Shown here: in pieces, positions 17,015 through 25,259 of the stretch | How positions within the stretch are numbered: position 1 is the first letter of the stretch | How the letters are laid out: every line of letters starts with the position of its first letter | Source of the DNA: Anaerostipes caccae L1-92 | GTDB taxonomy: Bacteria > Bacillota > Clostridia > Lachnospirales > Lachnospiraceae | NCBI RefSeq assembly: GCF_014467075.1 | Contig: NZ_AP023027.1 | Span: forward strand, 1,553,501 to 1,617,500 | Reading direction: 5' to 3' | DNA length: 64,000 nt | Made by a program: the position numbers and the translations under genes | Notes under the pieces: generated by a model | Told to the model about the DNA's origin: nothing | The model's input: the letters and a program-made list of their open reading frames with translations, nothing else | Databases searched by the model: none

Positions 17015-17629
17015 ATGAAGTTAGAAATCAGAGAACTGGATAAAAGAGACCATAAAAAAGCAGTTCAATTTGCGGTGAAAGGGATGCATTTTGACTGGTA
17101 CATGGATAGTAAACTCTTGCTGAATTTATACGGCAGATATTTTTGGTATTTGTCGCTTGCCCGTGCAACTCAGGTGATTGCAGCATATGCGGGGGATATG
17201 TTTGCAGGAGTACTGCTTGCTGAAATCAAAGGTGAGGATAAGAAATACCGTTCTTTTTGGAAATCGTTTTACGTGAAAGTATTTGATGTTTTGCAGAACC
17301 TTTTTGCGAAAGGAGGTTCCGGCGTCTATGATGAGGCAAACAGGGAAATGTTTACACGTTACTGTAAACAAACTTCGCCGGACGGAGAGATTTTGTTCCT
17401 GGCCGCCAATCCTGAGATGAAAGCCAAAGGAACTGGAAGTTTCCTGCTTAATGAATTTGCACGAAGAGAAAAGGGAAAGAATATATATTTATATACGGAT
17501 AACGCATGTACTTATCAGTTTTATGAGCGCAGGGGCTTTCAGCGTGCCGGTGAAAAAGATGTCATACTGAAGATAGGACATAAAAAGATTGATCTCCAGT
17601 GTTTTTTGTACAGCAAAGCAGCCGAGTAA
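17015..17629 (+). CDS. GNAT-family N-acetyltransferase
   Basis: A 204-residue acetyltransferase. The catalytic half is at the C-terminus: EILFLAANPEMKAKGTGSFL is the acetyl-CoA binding segment, and YQFYERRGF is the typical end motif. The N-terminal half is an additional region with no recognised domain. The ATG at 17015 is chosen because GGAGAAG lies 6 bases upstream, while the in-frame ATG at 17000 has no ribosome site. The substrate is unknown. Confidence 0.78.
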   Translation: MKLEIRELDKRDHKKAVQFAVKGMHFDWYMDSKLLLNLYGRYFWYLSLARATQVIAAYAGDMFAGVLLAEIKGEDKKYRSFWKSFYVKVFDVLQNLFAKGGSGVYDEANREMFTRYCKQTSPDGEILFLAANPEMKAKGTGSFLLNEFARREKGKNIYLYTDNACTYQFYERRGFQRAGEKDVILKIGHKKIDLQCFLYSKAAE

Positions 17630-17668
17630 AGCAAACAGTAATTTGATTATAAATAGAGGAGACATAGT

Positions 17669-18460
17669 ATGGAAACAAACCAATATCTGATAAACCATTA
17701 CAGCAGTTTCAATGAGGATGCCCGTCTTATGTCAAAGCATGGATCAGTTGAATTCCTTACTACTATGCGTTACATAGACAAGTATATAAAACCCGATGAC
17801 CGTGTACTGGAAATCGGAGCGGGAACCGGCCGCTATTCACATGCACTGGCGCGTCAGGGATATGCAGTTGATGCGGTGGAGCTGGTGGAACATAACATTG
17901 AAATGTTCCGGAAAAATATTCAGCCGGATGAGACGATCACGGTTACTCAGGGGAATGCCCTTGATTTATCCGATTTTTCGGACAACCAATATGATATAAC
18001 GCTGCTGTTAGGTCCACTGTACCATCTTTACACCAAAGAAGACAAGAGACAGGCTCTTTCTGAGGCGATCCGCGTGACAAAACAGGGAGGGGTGATCTTT
18101 GCAGCACATGTGATATCCGATGGATGTCTCCTCGACGAAGGATTTAACCGCGGCAATATCAACGTCTCCGAGTATATTGAGAAGGGTCTGATCGATCCGG
18201 AAACCTTTGCTTCCAGATCCCAGCCAAAAGATTTATTTGAACTTGTCCGAAAGGAGGACATTGACGAACTGATGTCTGTATTTCCCGTATCCAGACTGCA
18301 TTATGCTGCGTCAGACGGCTGTTCTCTATTTATGCGAGAAGCGGTAGATGCCATGGATGATGAAACTTTTGAGCTATATTTAAAATATCACTTTGCCACG
18401 TGCGAGCGCGAAGATCTTTTAGGAGTCACGAGCCATGTGATTGATATTTTTCAGAAATAA
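17669..18460 (+). CDS. Class I SAM-dependent methyltransferase
   Basis: A 263-residue methyltransferase with motif I VLEIGAGTGRYSHALA (about residues 46-61), motif II VDAVELVEHN and the post-motif III region TKQGGVIFAAHV. It resembles the UbiE/small-molecule methyltransferases found in many Firmicutes, with no substrate assignment possible. AGAGGAGA is found upstream of the ATG. It is not overlapped with its neighbours, and the next small membrane-protein gene starts 20 bases after it. Confidence 0.82.
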   Translation: METNQYLINHYSSFNEDARLMSKHGSVEFLTTMRYIDKYIKPDDRVLEIGAGTGRYSHALARQGYAVDAVELVEHNIEMFRKNIQPDETITVTQGNALDLSDFSDNQYDITLLLGPLYHLYTKEDKRQALSEAIRVTKQGGVIFAAHVISDGCLLDEGFNRGNINVSEYIEKGLIDPETFASRSQPKDLFELVRKEDIDELMSVFPVSRLHYAASDGCSLFMREAVDAMDDETFELYLKYHFATCEREDLLGVTSHVIDIFQK

Positions 18461-18480
18461 GCCATTTTGGAAGGTGAAGG

Positions 18481-18813
18481 ATGAATATGACAGAGAAGTT
18501 TCTTATTATGATACTGCTTATTATATCGGCAGGTTCATTTGCAGCCAGTTGTTTTTACTTCAAAGAGAAGGGATTTCTATTGAATAATGCCTATCTGTTT
18601 GCATCGAAAAAGGAACGGAGAGAAATAGACAAAAAACTACATTACCGGCAGTCAGCAGTCATCTTTCTGCTGATTGAAATTATATTTTTACTGAATACAC
18701 TTCAAATGATATATGAAATCGGCTGGCTGTTTTATGCGGCGCTGGCAGTTACAATCGCCGCAGTTATTTATGCCCTTGTATCAACGATTAAGATTGAGAA
18801 AAAGAAGAAGTAA
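18481..18813 (+). CDS. Small membrane protein, DUF3784-like
   Basis: A 110-residue protein with three predicted membrane segments (about residues 7-24, 58-77 and 82-100), a lysine-rich cytoplasmic loop (ASKKERREIDKKLHYR) and a lysine-rich tail. The layout is like the DUF3784 proteins common in Lachnospiraceae. AAGGTGAAGG precedes the start. Function unknown. Confidence 0.6.
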   Translation: MNMTEKFLIMILLIISAGSFAASCFYFKEKGFLLNNAYLFASKKERREIDKKLHYRQSAVIFLLIEIIFLLNTLQMIYEIGWLFYAALAVTIAAVIYALVSTIKIEKKKK

Positions 18814-18845
18814 AAACGGCGCATTTCTGCCAGATCTCAATTCCA

Positions 18846-18880
18846 TTTTCTGCACGGTTTTTGAATGACCGTGCAGAAAA
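18846..18880. other. Perfect hairpin between convergent genes
   Basis: The arms TTTTCTGCACGGT (18846-18858) and ACCGTGCAGAAAA (18868-18880) are a perfect 13-bp inverted repeat. It sits where a bidirectional terminator is expected, but no T-run follows it on either strand, so its efficiency as a terminator is doubtful. Confidence 0.6.
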
Positions 18881-18889
18881 CAGATGGTG

Positions 18890-19351
18890 TCAATATCTCT
18901 GAAGAGGCGTCACCGATACGGCTCCGCTCAGATCAATATTCCTTGTGACAGAGGAATAGGTGAGACGGAATGACAACTGTGCTTCAGAAGAGATGGCCTC
19001 ATTTGTTGTGAAACTGCCTGAAGCGGAAGTGTTGCGTTCCGTTCCGGCAGGTGCAAAAAATGAATAGAGCAGACGGGGGGAACCGTTGATATAAGGAAGA
19101 ATCTGCATGTATCCGTCAGCTTCCGCAGTTCCCAGAAAGATAAAATCTATGAGGTAGAGATATCCTGGTTTCAGCGATATCGTTGTATCATTTTCAAGCC
19201 GGATTCCATCACCTTCCTGAAAAACAGGAAAAAAGGACACATATGTCCCGGAGGCTCCATTATATGAAGTTCCATACTGGGCATAAAAATCAATCGGTTC
19301 CGCAGGAACCGGAGCCGGGCAGCATGGAGTATGACAGCAGCATTTATCCAT
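18890..19351 (-). CDS. BclA C-terminal-like (exosporium/spore-surface type) protein
   Basis: A 153-residue protein with a cysteine-rich start (five Cys in the first 12 residues: CCCHTPCCPAP), then a beta-rich domain that resembles the C-terminal jelly-roll domain of BclA-like exosporium glycoproteins (FFPVFQEGDGIRLENDTTISL, AEAQLSFRLTY-type strands). It lacks the collagen-like Gly-X-Y region that normally precedes this domain. There is no signal peptide, as expected for spore-surface proteins made in the mother cell. The family call is moderate; the cysteine cluster may serve cross-linking in the coat (inference). Confidence 0.6.
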   Translation of the reverse strand: MDKCCCHTPCCPAPVPAEPIDFYAQYGTSYNGASGTYVSFFPVFQEGDGIRLENDTTISLKPGYLYLIDFIFLGTAEADGYMQILPYINGSPRLLYSFFAPAGTERNTSASGSFTTNEAISSEAQLSFRLTYSSVTRNIDLSGAVSVTPLQRY

Positions 19352-19467
19352 AAAACAACCCCTTTCTTTCTTTTACTTTATAATATGATACCAGGGTCAA
19401 AAGGTTATGGGTTTCATGCTTGTTATATAATAAATACAGAATTGTGACAAAAAAGGAGAGAGCCAGA

Positions 19468-19848
19468 ATGAAATTAAACAAAATACATCATATTGCGATC
19501 ATTGTCAGTGACTACGAGAAGTCAAAAAAGTTCTATACGGAACAGCTTGGATTTCAGATTCTCAGAGAAAATTACCGTGAGGACAGAGGAGATTATAAAC
19601 TGGATTTGAAGCAGGGTGACTGTGAGCTGGAGATATTTTCAGGAAAAGGACATCCCGAAAGGCCGTCTTATCCGGAAGCATGCGGACTCAGACATCTCGC
19701 GTTTCATGTTGAAGATATTGGGGAGACAATAAAAGAATTAAATGAGGCGGGAATTGAGACAGAAGATATCAGACGTGATACCTTTACAGGAAAAAAGATG
19801 ACATTTTTCCATGACCCCGACGGACTTCCGTTAGAACTTCATGAATAA
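19468..19848 (+). CDS. VOC-family (glyoxalase-like) protein
   Basis: A 126-residue protein of the vicinal oxygen chelate fold, similar to the YaeR/GloA2 type (KIHHIAIIVSDYEKSKKFY at the N-terminus, RHLAFHVEDI in the middle and FHDPDGLPLELHE at the end). The metal ligands His near residue 6, His in RHLAF and the final Glu are in place. The ATG at 19468 is the start, with AAGGAG upstream. Possible lactoylglutathione lyase-like or other small-molecule role; substrate unknown. Confidence 0.75.
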   Translation: MKLNKIHHIAIIVSDYEKSKKFYTEQLGFQILRENYREDRGDYKLDLKQGDCELEIFSGKGHPERPSYPEACGLRHLAFHVEDIGETIKELNEAGIETEDIRRDTFTGKKMTFFHDPDGLPLELHE

Positions 19849-19863
19849 TAAGAAACTATAGAT

Positions 19864-19912
19864 GAAAGAAAGGGAACCATATGATGAAGGTTCCCTTTCT
19901 TTCTATTATTAT
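19864..19912 (+). terminator. Terminator after the VOC gene
   Basis: The arms GAAAGAAAGGGAACC (19864-19878) and GGTTCCCTTTCTTTC (19889-19903) are a perfect 15-bp stem with T-rich sequence after it. It also serves as a likely stop for the convergent ene-reductase gene. Confidence 0.9.
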
Positions 19913-19946
19913 GAAATTGTTATGAAAAGAGTTTGGCGAATATTTT

Positions 19947-21944
19947 TTATAAGTATTCCATGTCGGAAAGAACTCTTAAAATGTTATGTCCTTCCTGAAC
20001 ACCGTCGATGATACGCCTTGCACGGACGCTGTCACCGATATTGACAATTTCTACGTTGGTATCCGCATATGCCTCACGGATCTCCTCCAGAACCGGAGCG
20101 TTGGCACGCATTCCGAGACATACGAATCCATAGTCAAACGGCAGGTCTTTTTCTTCACCGTCTGCCTTTACCAGGAAGGAATCGGCTTTTACTTCACAAA
20201 GAGCAGTGTTCGGCATCTGATTGACCTCATATTTTTTCATCAGTGCATTCACACCGGATTTGGAAACAGGGTCTAAATCTTTACCGATGGCAGGCATCAT
20301 CTCTACGATGCTCACCTCTGCGCCTTTTGGTGCGAAATATTCTACCACATCCAGTCCCACGGCACCGCCTCCGATGACAGCAACCTTTTTGCCTGTGCAG
20401 TCTTCCGGATAGTCAGCCAGATGATTGATCATGCCGGAAATAGAGGCAACCTTGGAGCCTTCTTTGTCGATATGGTCGTGAAGACCTTTAATCGGCGGAA
20501 GCAGAGGATTGGATCCTGTGGCGTTGACGATGATATTCGGGTGCAGAGCCTTGATCATCGGCAGTGTGGCTTCCTGTCCCTTGAAAATAAACAGGTTGTT
20601 TAATTTAGAAGCTCTTACCTGAAGGTAGTGAGGGAAATCAGCCAGACGTTTCTTGTCAGGAATCTTAGAGATTTCTACAGAAAGTCCTCCCAAATGATCT
20701 TCTTTTTCCAATAAGAATGTTGTACATCCTACTTCCGCAGCCGTACATGCGGCTTCCAGACCGGCAGTACCGCCTCCGATCACGACAACGTTGCATGGTT
20801 TGTTGATTTTATGCTTTTTATAATCGGCACCATCATTTACTGTAGGATTGATCGTACAGCGGATCGGCCGGTTGACTCCGATTCGGTTTCCTGCACATCC
20901 GATGTTGCAGGAGATGCATTTCCTTAATTCATCTTCGTGCCCTGTGGCAACCTTTTTCACCCAGCACGGATCTGCGATGAGACCGCGTCCCATACCGATG
21001 ATGTCAGCATCTCCGCGGGCAAGAATATCATCTGCAACACGAGGATCACGAATATTACCCATCGTCACACATGGTTTTCCGTATTTTTCTTTGACAGCCT
21101 TTGCCATATAAGATCTCCAGCCGTCCTCTAAGTAATTGGCGTCGATCTGATACTGGATGGAACCGTTTAATCCCGCAGAAACATCGAAAACATCGGCTTC
21201 TTCCTGGAAATACTGGAGGTAGTCCAAAGTATCATCCAGGGTATTTCCATGTTCCATAAACTCGTCGGCACTTAAGCGGACGAAAATCGGGAACATCGGT
21301 CCAACCTGTTTTCTGACTTCCTCTAAGACCAGTCTTGCGAATCTGGCTCTGTTTTCCGGAGAACCTCCGAATTCATCGGTTCTGACGTTTGTCGTAGGAG
21401 ATAAGAACTGACTGATCAGGTAGGAATGTCCCGCATGAATCTCAATGCAGTCAAATCCTGAAGCCTGTGCGCGTGCAGCGGCCTCACCATATTTTTTAAC
21501 AATCGCGTAAATCTCATCTTTTGTGAGCGGACGAGGAATTTCTCCGCCTGCCTTAGACGGAATATCTGAAGCAGACACCGGCTGCATATTCGTACGCTTA
21601 GACTGAGCGGACGCACCTGCATGGTTTAGCTGTAATCCGATACATGCACCGTGAGAATGAACGGTCTCACAGAGCTTAAAGAAGCGGGGCATGTAATTGT
21701 CATGGTCGATTCTGATCTGAGTCGTACCGTTTGAGCCGAGAGGGGAATCTACGCTGGCATTTTCCACCATAATAAGGCCGACACCGCCTTTTGCCCTCTG
21801 TTCGTAATAATTGATATGGAGAAAACTCATCTCTCCGGTCTGTTCTCCATAGTTAGTTCCCATCGGTGTCATCATGATGCGGTTTTTCATCGTCATGTTT
21901 TTGATTGTCAGCGGACTGAAAATATTTTTATAATTGCACTTCAT
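19947..21944 (-). CDS. FMN/[4Fe-4S]/FAD ene-reductase 1 (2,4-dienoyl-CoA reductase / 2-enoate reductase family)
   Basis: A 665-residue flavoenzyme. An Old Yellow Enzyme FMN barrel covers about residues 1-335 (FSPLTIKNMTMKNRIMM, the EIHAGHSYLISQFLSP active-site strand with conserved His and Tyr, GRGLIADP). Four cysteines at 343, 346, 350 and 363 (CX2CX3CX12C) bind a 4Fe-4S cluster, and an FAD/NAD(P) half follows from about 385 (VIGGGTAGLEAA, later VIGGGAVGLDVV). Such enzymes reduce activated C=C bonds with NAD(P)H, for example dienoyl-CoA, cinnamate, or bile-acid enones. Here I infer an enone such as 3-dehydroshikimate or a hydroxycinnamate. CTTTTGGAGGG precedes the ATG. A LysR gene lies upstream in the same direction. 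It is about half identical by eye to the protein at 42138-44129. Confidence 0.88.
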   Translation of the reverse strand: MKCNYKNIFSPLTIKNMTMKNRIMMTPMGTNYGEQTGEMSFLHINYYEQRAKGGVGLIMVENASVDSPLGSNGTTQIRIDHDNYMPRFFKLCETVHSHGACIGLQLNHAGASAQSKRTNMQPVSASDIPSKAGGEIPRPLTKDEIYAIVKKYGEAAARAQASGFDCIEIHAGHSYLISQFLSPTTNVRTDEFGGSPENRARFARLVLEEVRKQVGPMFPIFVRLSADEFMEHGNTLDDTLDYLQYFQEEADVFDVSAGLNGSIQYQIDANYLEDGWRSYMAKAVKEKYGKPCVTMGNIRDPRVADDILARGDADIIGMGRGLIADPCWVKKVATGHEDELRKCISCNIGCAGNRIGVNRPIRCTINPTVNDGADYKKHKINKPCNVVVIGGGTAGLEAACTAAEVGCTTFLLEKEDHLGGLSVEISKIPDKKRLADFPHYLQVRASKLNNLFIFKGQEATLPMIKALHPNIIVNATGSNPLLPPIKGLHDHIDKEGSKVASISGMINHLADYPEDCTGKKVAVIGGGAVGLDVVEYFAPKGAEVSIVEMMPAIGKDLDPVSKSGVNALMKKYEVNQMPNTALCEVKADSFLVKADGEEKDLPFDYGFVCLGMRANAPVLEEIREAYADTNVEIVNIGDSVRARRIIDGVQEGHNILRVLSDMEYL

Positions 21945-21985
21945 TGTGTACCCTCCAAAAGATTATCGATTTCTAATTAGGGTTG

Positions 21986-22018
21986 TTATCATTGCATTTG
22001 GGTGATTTGTAATGATAA
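21986..22018. promoter_or_regulatory. Inverted repeat between lysR-1 and ene-reductase 1
   Basis: TTATCATTGCA (21986-21996) and TGTAATGATAA (22008-22018) are an inverted repeat with 10 of 11 positions paired and an 11-base centre. Size and position fit a LysR-type binding site in front of the ene-reductase gene. Confidence 0.5.
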
Positions 22019-22062
22019 GTTCATTATAAAGCAAAGATAATTATTTAACAAATTGATATTTT

Positions 22063-22962
22063 TTAAAGAATTAATAGCTTTTGTCTATTGTTTTTTTTTA
22101 CGAAGCCGATAAATTTCTCTACCGCAGGAATCATAATGTTATTTTTCAGGTACGCCATGTAGACGGTGTGATAAGGTTTGACGTTGCTTAAGTGAAGAAT
22201 TTCCACGTCATATTCCCTCAGCGATTCCACATGGGCCACAAAGCCGACACCGAAGTTTTCGGCTACGAGAGCAGCAATGGCATTTTCGTCGGAGGTTTCA
22301 AATGCAATCTCAGGTTCCATCCGGTTCTGCCGGTAGATGGAATTTGTATACTGCCCCAGACCGGAGGTGCGGTCATATCCTATAACAGGATAGGACAGAA
22401 GATCTTCCAGCAGAACTTCTTTTTTATGTTTCAAGGGGTGCTCCAGCGGCGTGATGACAACCATCTCCTGATTGATGACCGGGACGAATTCGATCTCAGG
22501 CTCATTGGATACGTACGAGCCGAAGATGACGTCATATTTTTCGGATTTCAGATCACGGAGCATTTTGTTGGTGATTTCCTGCGTCATAGAAAAGGTGATA
22601 TTGCTGGAATCTTCCGAATCCAGGAAACTGCGTACGAGGTGGGGAATATACGATTTGGCGAGGGGAAACACGTAGGCCAGGTCGATGTGGCCTCCTTTGG
22701 CGTTGGCCAGAGCCTTCATTTTGTCCTCGGCAATCTTTACTTCTTCGAGTATTTTATTAACATGTTCTAAAAAGATCTTGCCGTACTTGGTCAGCTCGAT
22801 GTTTCTTCCGTTTTTCCGAAAGAGAGGAAGCCCCAGTTCCTCTTCTAAATTGGCGATGGAGCGGCTCAGACTGGGCTGGGATACATTCAATTCTCTGGCT
22901 GCCTGGTGATAATGCTGCAGGGTTGCGATTTTTTGAAAATATGAAAGCTGGTTTAGATTCAT
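22063..22962 (-). CDS. LysR-family regulator 1
   Basis: A 299-residue LysR-type regulator: N-terminal winged helix-turn-helix (LSYFQKIATLQHYHQAARE, then QPSLSRSIANLEEELG) and a C-terminal periplasmic-binding-protein-like effector domain (AYVFPLAKSYIPHL, VITPLEHPL, GVGFVAHVESL). It lies between the ene-reductase 1 gene (same direction, 118 bases downstream) and the divergent ydiB-1 operon. It is thus well placed to control both. The effector is probably a metabolite of the pathway. It is related to the second LysR protein of this region (44310-45194), which sits beside the second ene-reductase. Confidence 0.9.
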   Translation of the reverse strand: MNLNQLSYFQKIATLQHYHQAARELNVSQPSLSRSIANLEEELGLPLFRKNGRNIELTKYGKIFLEHVNKILEEVKIAEDKMKALANAKGGHIDLAYVFPLAKSYIPHLVRSFLDSEDSSNITFSMTQEITNKMLRDLKSEKYDVIFGSYVSNEPEIEFVPVINQEMVVITPLEHPLKHKKEVLLEDLLSYPVIGYDRTSGLGQYTNSIYRQNRMEPEIAFETSDENAIAALVAENFGVGFVAHVESLREYDVEILHLSNVKPYHTVYMAYLKNNIMIPAVEKFIGFVKKNNRQKLLIL

Positions 22963-23037
22963 AGAGATTACCTCATTTCTGTGGAAAGTGCAGTGCTATA
23001 TATATAAGGAAGCATAACATGAATGATAGCAAAATAC

Positions 23038-23078
23038 TATTAAAAAGTATTAAAAGATGTATTAGAAGTATCAATAAG
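23038..23078 (+). promoter_or_regulatory. Phased direct repeats upstream of ydiB-1
   Basis: Four near-repeats start at 23038 (TATTAAAAAG), 23048 (TATTAAAAGATG), 23060 (TATTAGAAG) and 23069 (TATCAATAAG). The spacing of 9-12 bases is about one helix turn, and the last one runs into the promoter. This is a probable activator or repressor binding array. Confidence 0.45.
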
Positions 23079-23126
23079 ATCCGTGTATAATAGTTTTTGT
23101 AAGGTTGTTAAAAAATTAACTTTTGG
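23070..23126 (+). promoter_or_regulatory. Promoter and shared operator block of the ydiB-1 operon
   Basis: The -10 TATAAT lies at 23086-23091. The 23 bases from ATCAAT (23070) to the end of the -10 region match 26204-26226 at 19 positions. A 24-base block with core GTTAAAAAATTAAC (23103-23126 overall) is identical to 26236-26259 in front of dctQ. The core is a GTTAA-N4-TTAAC dyad at about +5 to +30, where a repressor would block transcription. Confidence 0.7.
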
Positions 23127-23166
23127 GTGAAGAAACAACAGGGTAAGTAAAAAAGGAGAATGACAC

Positions 23167-24042
23167 ATGGCAGAGAGAATCACAGGACATACAGAATTGA
23201 TCGGGCTGATGGCATATCCGATCAGACATTCCAGCTCACCGGCAATGCACAATGAAGCATTTGCCACATTAGGACTTGACTATGCATATTTGGCGTTTGA
23301 AGTTGACAATGACACATTAGAGGATGCGGTAAAAGGACTGCGCGCCTTGAAACTGAAAGGTTCCAACGTTTCTATGCCGAACAAGACAGTCGTAGGCAAA
23401 TACTTAGATAAGCTTTCACCGGCAGCAGAAATGGCCGGAGCGGTCAACACGATCGTCAATGAAGACGGAGTTTTGACAGGACATATCACCGACGGAATCG
23501 GCTACATGCAGTCACTGAAAGACAATGACATCGATGTGATCGGTAAAAAAATGACAATCACAGGGGCAGGCGGAGCAGCAACGGCAATCGAAATCCAGGC
23601 GGCATTAGACGGTGTCAAAGAAATGTCAATCTTTAATATTAAAGATAAGTTCTGGGAGAACGCGGAGAAAACTGTTGAGAAAATTCGTGCAAACACAGAC
23701 TGTATCGTAAATCTTTATGATCTTGATGATAAAGATAAATTAAAAGAAGAGATTGCAGACAGCTATCTGTTCGCACAGGCAACAGGTGTGGGAATGAAAC
23801 CTTTAGAGGGACAGTCAGTAATCCCTGACGCGTCATTCTTACGTCCGGACTTGATTGTCACTGATACAATTTATGCACCGAGAGAGACTGCACTTCTAAA
23901 GATGGCAAAAGAAGCCGGATGCAAGACAATGAACGGTCTTGGTATGATGCTGTTCCAGGGAGACGCTGCATTCCACTTGTGGACTGGAAAACATATGCCG
24001 ATCGATCACATGAAAGAAGTGTTGGATATTAAATACGACTAA
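23167..24042 (+). CDS. ydiB: Quinate/shikimate dehydrogenase, YdiB-type, copy 1
   Basis: A 291-residue NAD(P)-dependent dehydrogenase that interconverts shikimate and 3-dehydroshikimate, or quinate and 3-dehydroquinate. It fits E. coli YdiB better than AroE: ELIGLMAYPIRHSSSPAM, YLAFEVDNDT, SNVSMPNK and GMKPLEGQSV all resemble that protein. Catalytic Lys73 (SMPNK) and Asp109 (HITDG) are present at the YdiB positions plus two. The nucleotide motif is GAGGAATAI. It is first in the operon ydiB-1, MFS-1, aroD. A near-identical copy (about 260 of 290 residues) is at 29400-30272. Confidence 0.93.
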   Translation: MAERITGHTELIGLMAYPIRHSSSPAMHNEAFATLGLDYAYLAFEVDNDTLEDAVKGLRALKLKGSNVSMPNKTVVGKYLDKLSPAAEMAGAVNTIVNEDGVLTGHITDGIGYMQSLKDNDIDVIGKKMTITGAGGAATAIEIQAALDGVKEMSIFNIKDKFWENAEKTVEKIRANTDCIVNLYDLDDKDKLKEEIADSYLFAQATGVGMKPLEGQSVIPDASFLRPDLIVTDTIYAPRETALLKMAKEAGCKTMNGLGMMLFQGDAAFHLWTGKHMPIDHMKEVLDIKYD

Positions 24043-24073
24043 ACTTAGAGAGGAAATTTGAGAGGAATCAATT

Positions 24074-25246
24074 ATGAACAAAAAATATTATCCCAGTGCG
24101 TTTATCTTATATTTAAATTATTTTATCCATGGTATCGGAGCATCTGTCTTAGGACAGGTGGCAGTAAAAGAAACCCTGGTAAAACAGTGGGGAGCATCAG
24201 ACATCGGCCTTGTTACAATGGTAGCTGCCGCATTAGGATTGGGAAGGCTGATTGCCCTTCCGTTTGCAGGACCTCTTTCTGATAAGCTGGGAAGAAAAGT
24301 TGCATCCATTATCGGCGCAGGCTCCTATGCGATCTTTTTCTTAGGACTTGCCATGTCACCGAATATGACCGTTGCATATATCGCGGCAATTCTGGGAGGT
24401 ATCGCAAACTCTTTCCTTGACACAGGCGTTATTCCGGCATGTGTTGAGATTCTCGCACCGAGATCCAGTATGGCAACGATGCTTACCAAGTTTTCAATCT
24501 CCTGTTCACAGCTGTTAATGCCGTTTATGATCGGTGCTATCGTTGGAGCAAACCTTTCCTTAAATGTATTATTATACGTATGCGGTGCTGCCATCGCTAT
24601 CATCGGAGTGCTCGTTTTATTCGCGCCTCTTCCGAAAATGGAAACAGCAGGCGGAGCAAAATCTTCTCTGATCCAGGATATCAAACACGCAAACTTCTCA
24701 CTGGAAAGCATTGCGCTGATCATCATCGGATTTACAGGAACAGCAACATTCCAGCTCTGGCTGAACTGTGCTCAGGATTTCGCGAAGGAATATGCAAAGA
24801 TTGGTGATCCTTCTGTCATGCAGACTTACTACAGCACAGGATCTCTCGTAGCTATCGTCGTTACAACTGTTTTAGTTAATAAGATAAAAGGGGTAAGATT
24901 CTTATTTGTATATCCTCTGATCGCAACGATTATGATTGCGCTTGTTTATCTGCTGAGAACTCCTTCTATCTGCTACATCGGATCAGCAGTTGTCGGATAT
25001 TCCGCAGGAGCCGTTGTACTTCAGCTTGTGACAGCGACCGCCAACGATCTGTTTCCGAAAATCAAAGGAACCATCACGAGTATCGTTATGATCGCGTCCA
25101 GCTTATCGAACTATACAATCCTTTCTCTGGCTGGTACAATGGATAAAGCAGACATTTTATTAATGAACATTGGAATCACTGTTGTCGGAGTATTGTTGGC
25201 TCTGTTTGTCAATGTGAGATACAAGGCAATGGAAGAGAAAGCTTAA
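24074..25246 (+). CDS. YdiN/YdiM-like MFS transporter 1
   Basis: A 390-residue major facilitator with about 12 membrane segments. The MFS motif A-type loop GPLSDKLGRK follows helix 2, and the segments GLGRLIALPFAG and GIANSFLDTGVIPACVE are characteristic of the YdiN/YdiM group. In E. coli ydiN lies just before ydiB and aroD, as here it lies between them. The likely cargo is quinate, shikimate or a pathway product; direction of transport is not known. 31 bases after ydiB-1 and 13 before aroD, so in one operon. Confidence 0.85.
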   Translation: MNKKYYPSAFILYLNYFIHGIGASVLGQVAVKETLVKQWGASDIGLVTMVAAALGLGRLIALPFAGPLSDKLGRKVASIIGAGSYAIFFLGLAMSPNMTVAYIAAILGGIANSFLDTGVIPACVEILAPRSSMATMLTKFSISCSQLLMPFMIGAIVGANLSLNVLLYVCGAAIAIIGVLVLFAPLPKMETAGGAKSSLIQDIKHANFSLESIALIIIGFTGTATFQLWLNCAQDFAKEYAKIGDPSVMQTYYSTGSLVAIVVTTVLVNKIKGVRFLFVYPLIATIMIALVYLLRTPSICYIGSAVVGYSAGAVVLQLVTATANDLFPKIKGTITSIVMIASSLSNYTILSLAGTMDKADILLMNIGITVVGVLLALFVNVRYKAMEEKA

Positions 25247-25259
25247 TAAGGAGTAAAGA

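Noticed and set aside
18846..18880. Perfect hairpin called as a Rho-independent terminator
   Set aside because: No T-run on either strand; kept as a structural feature only.
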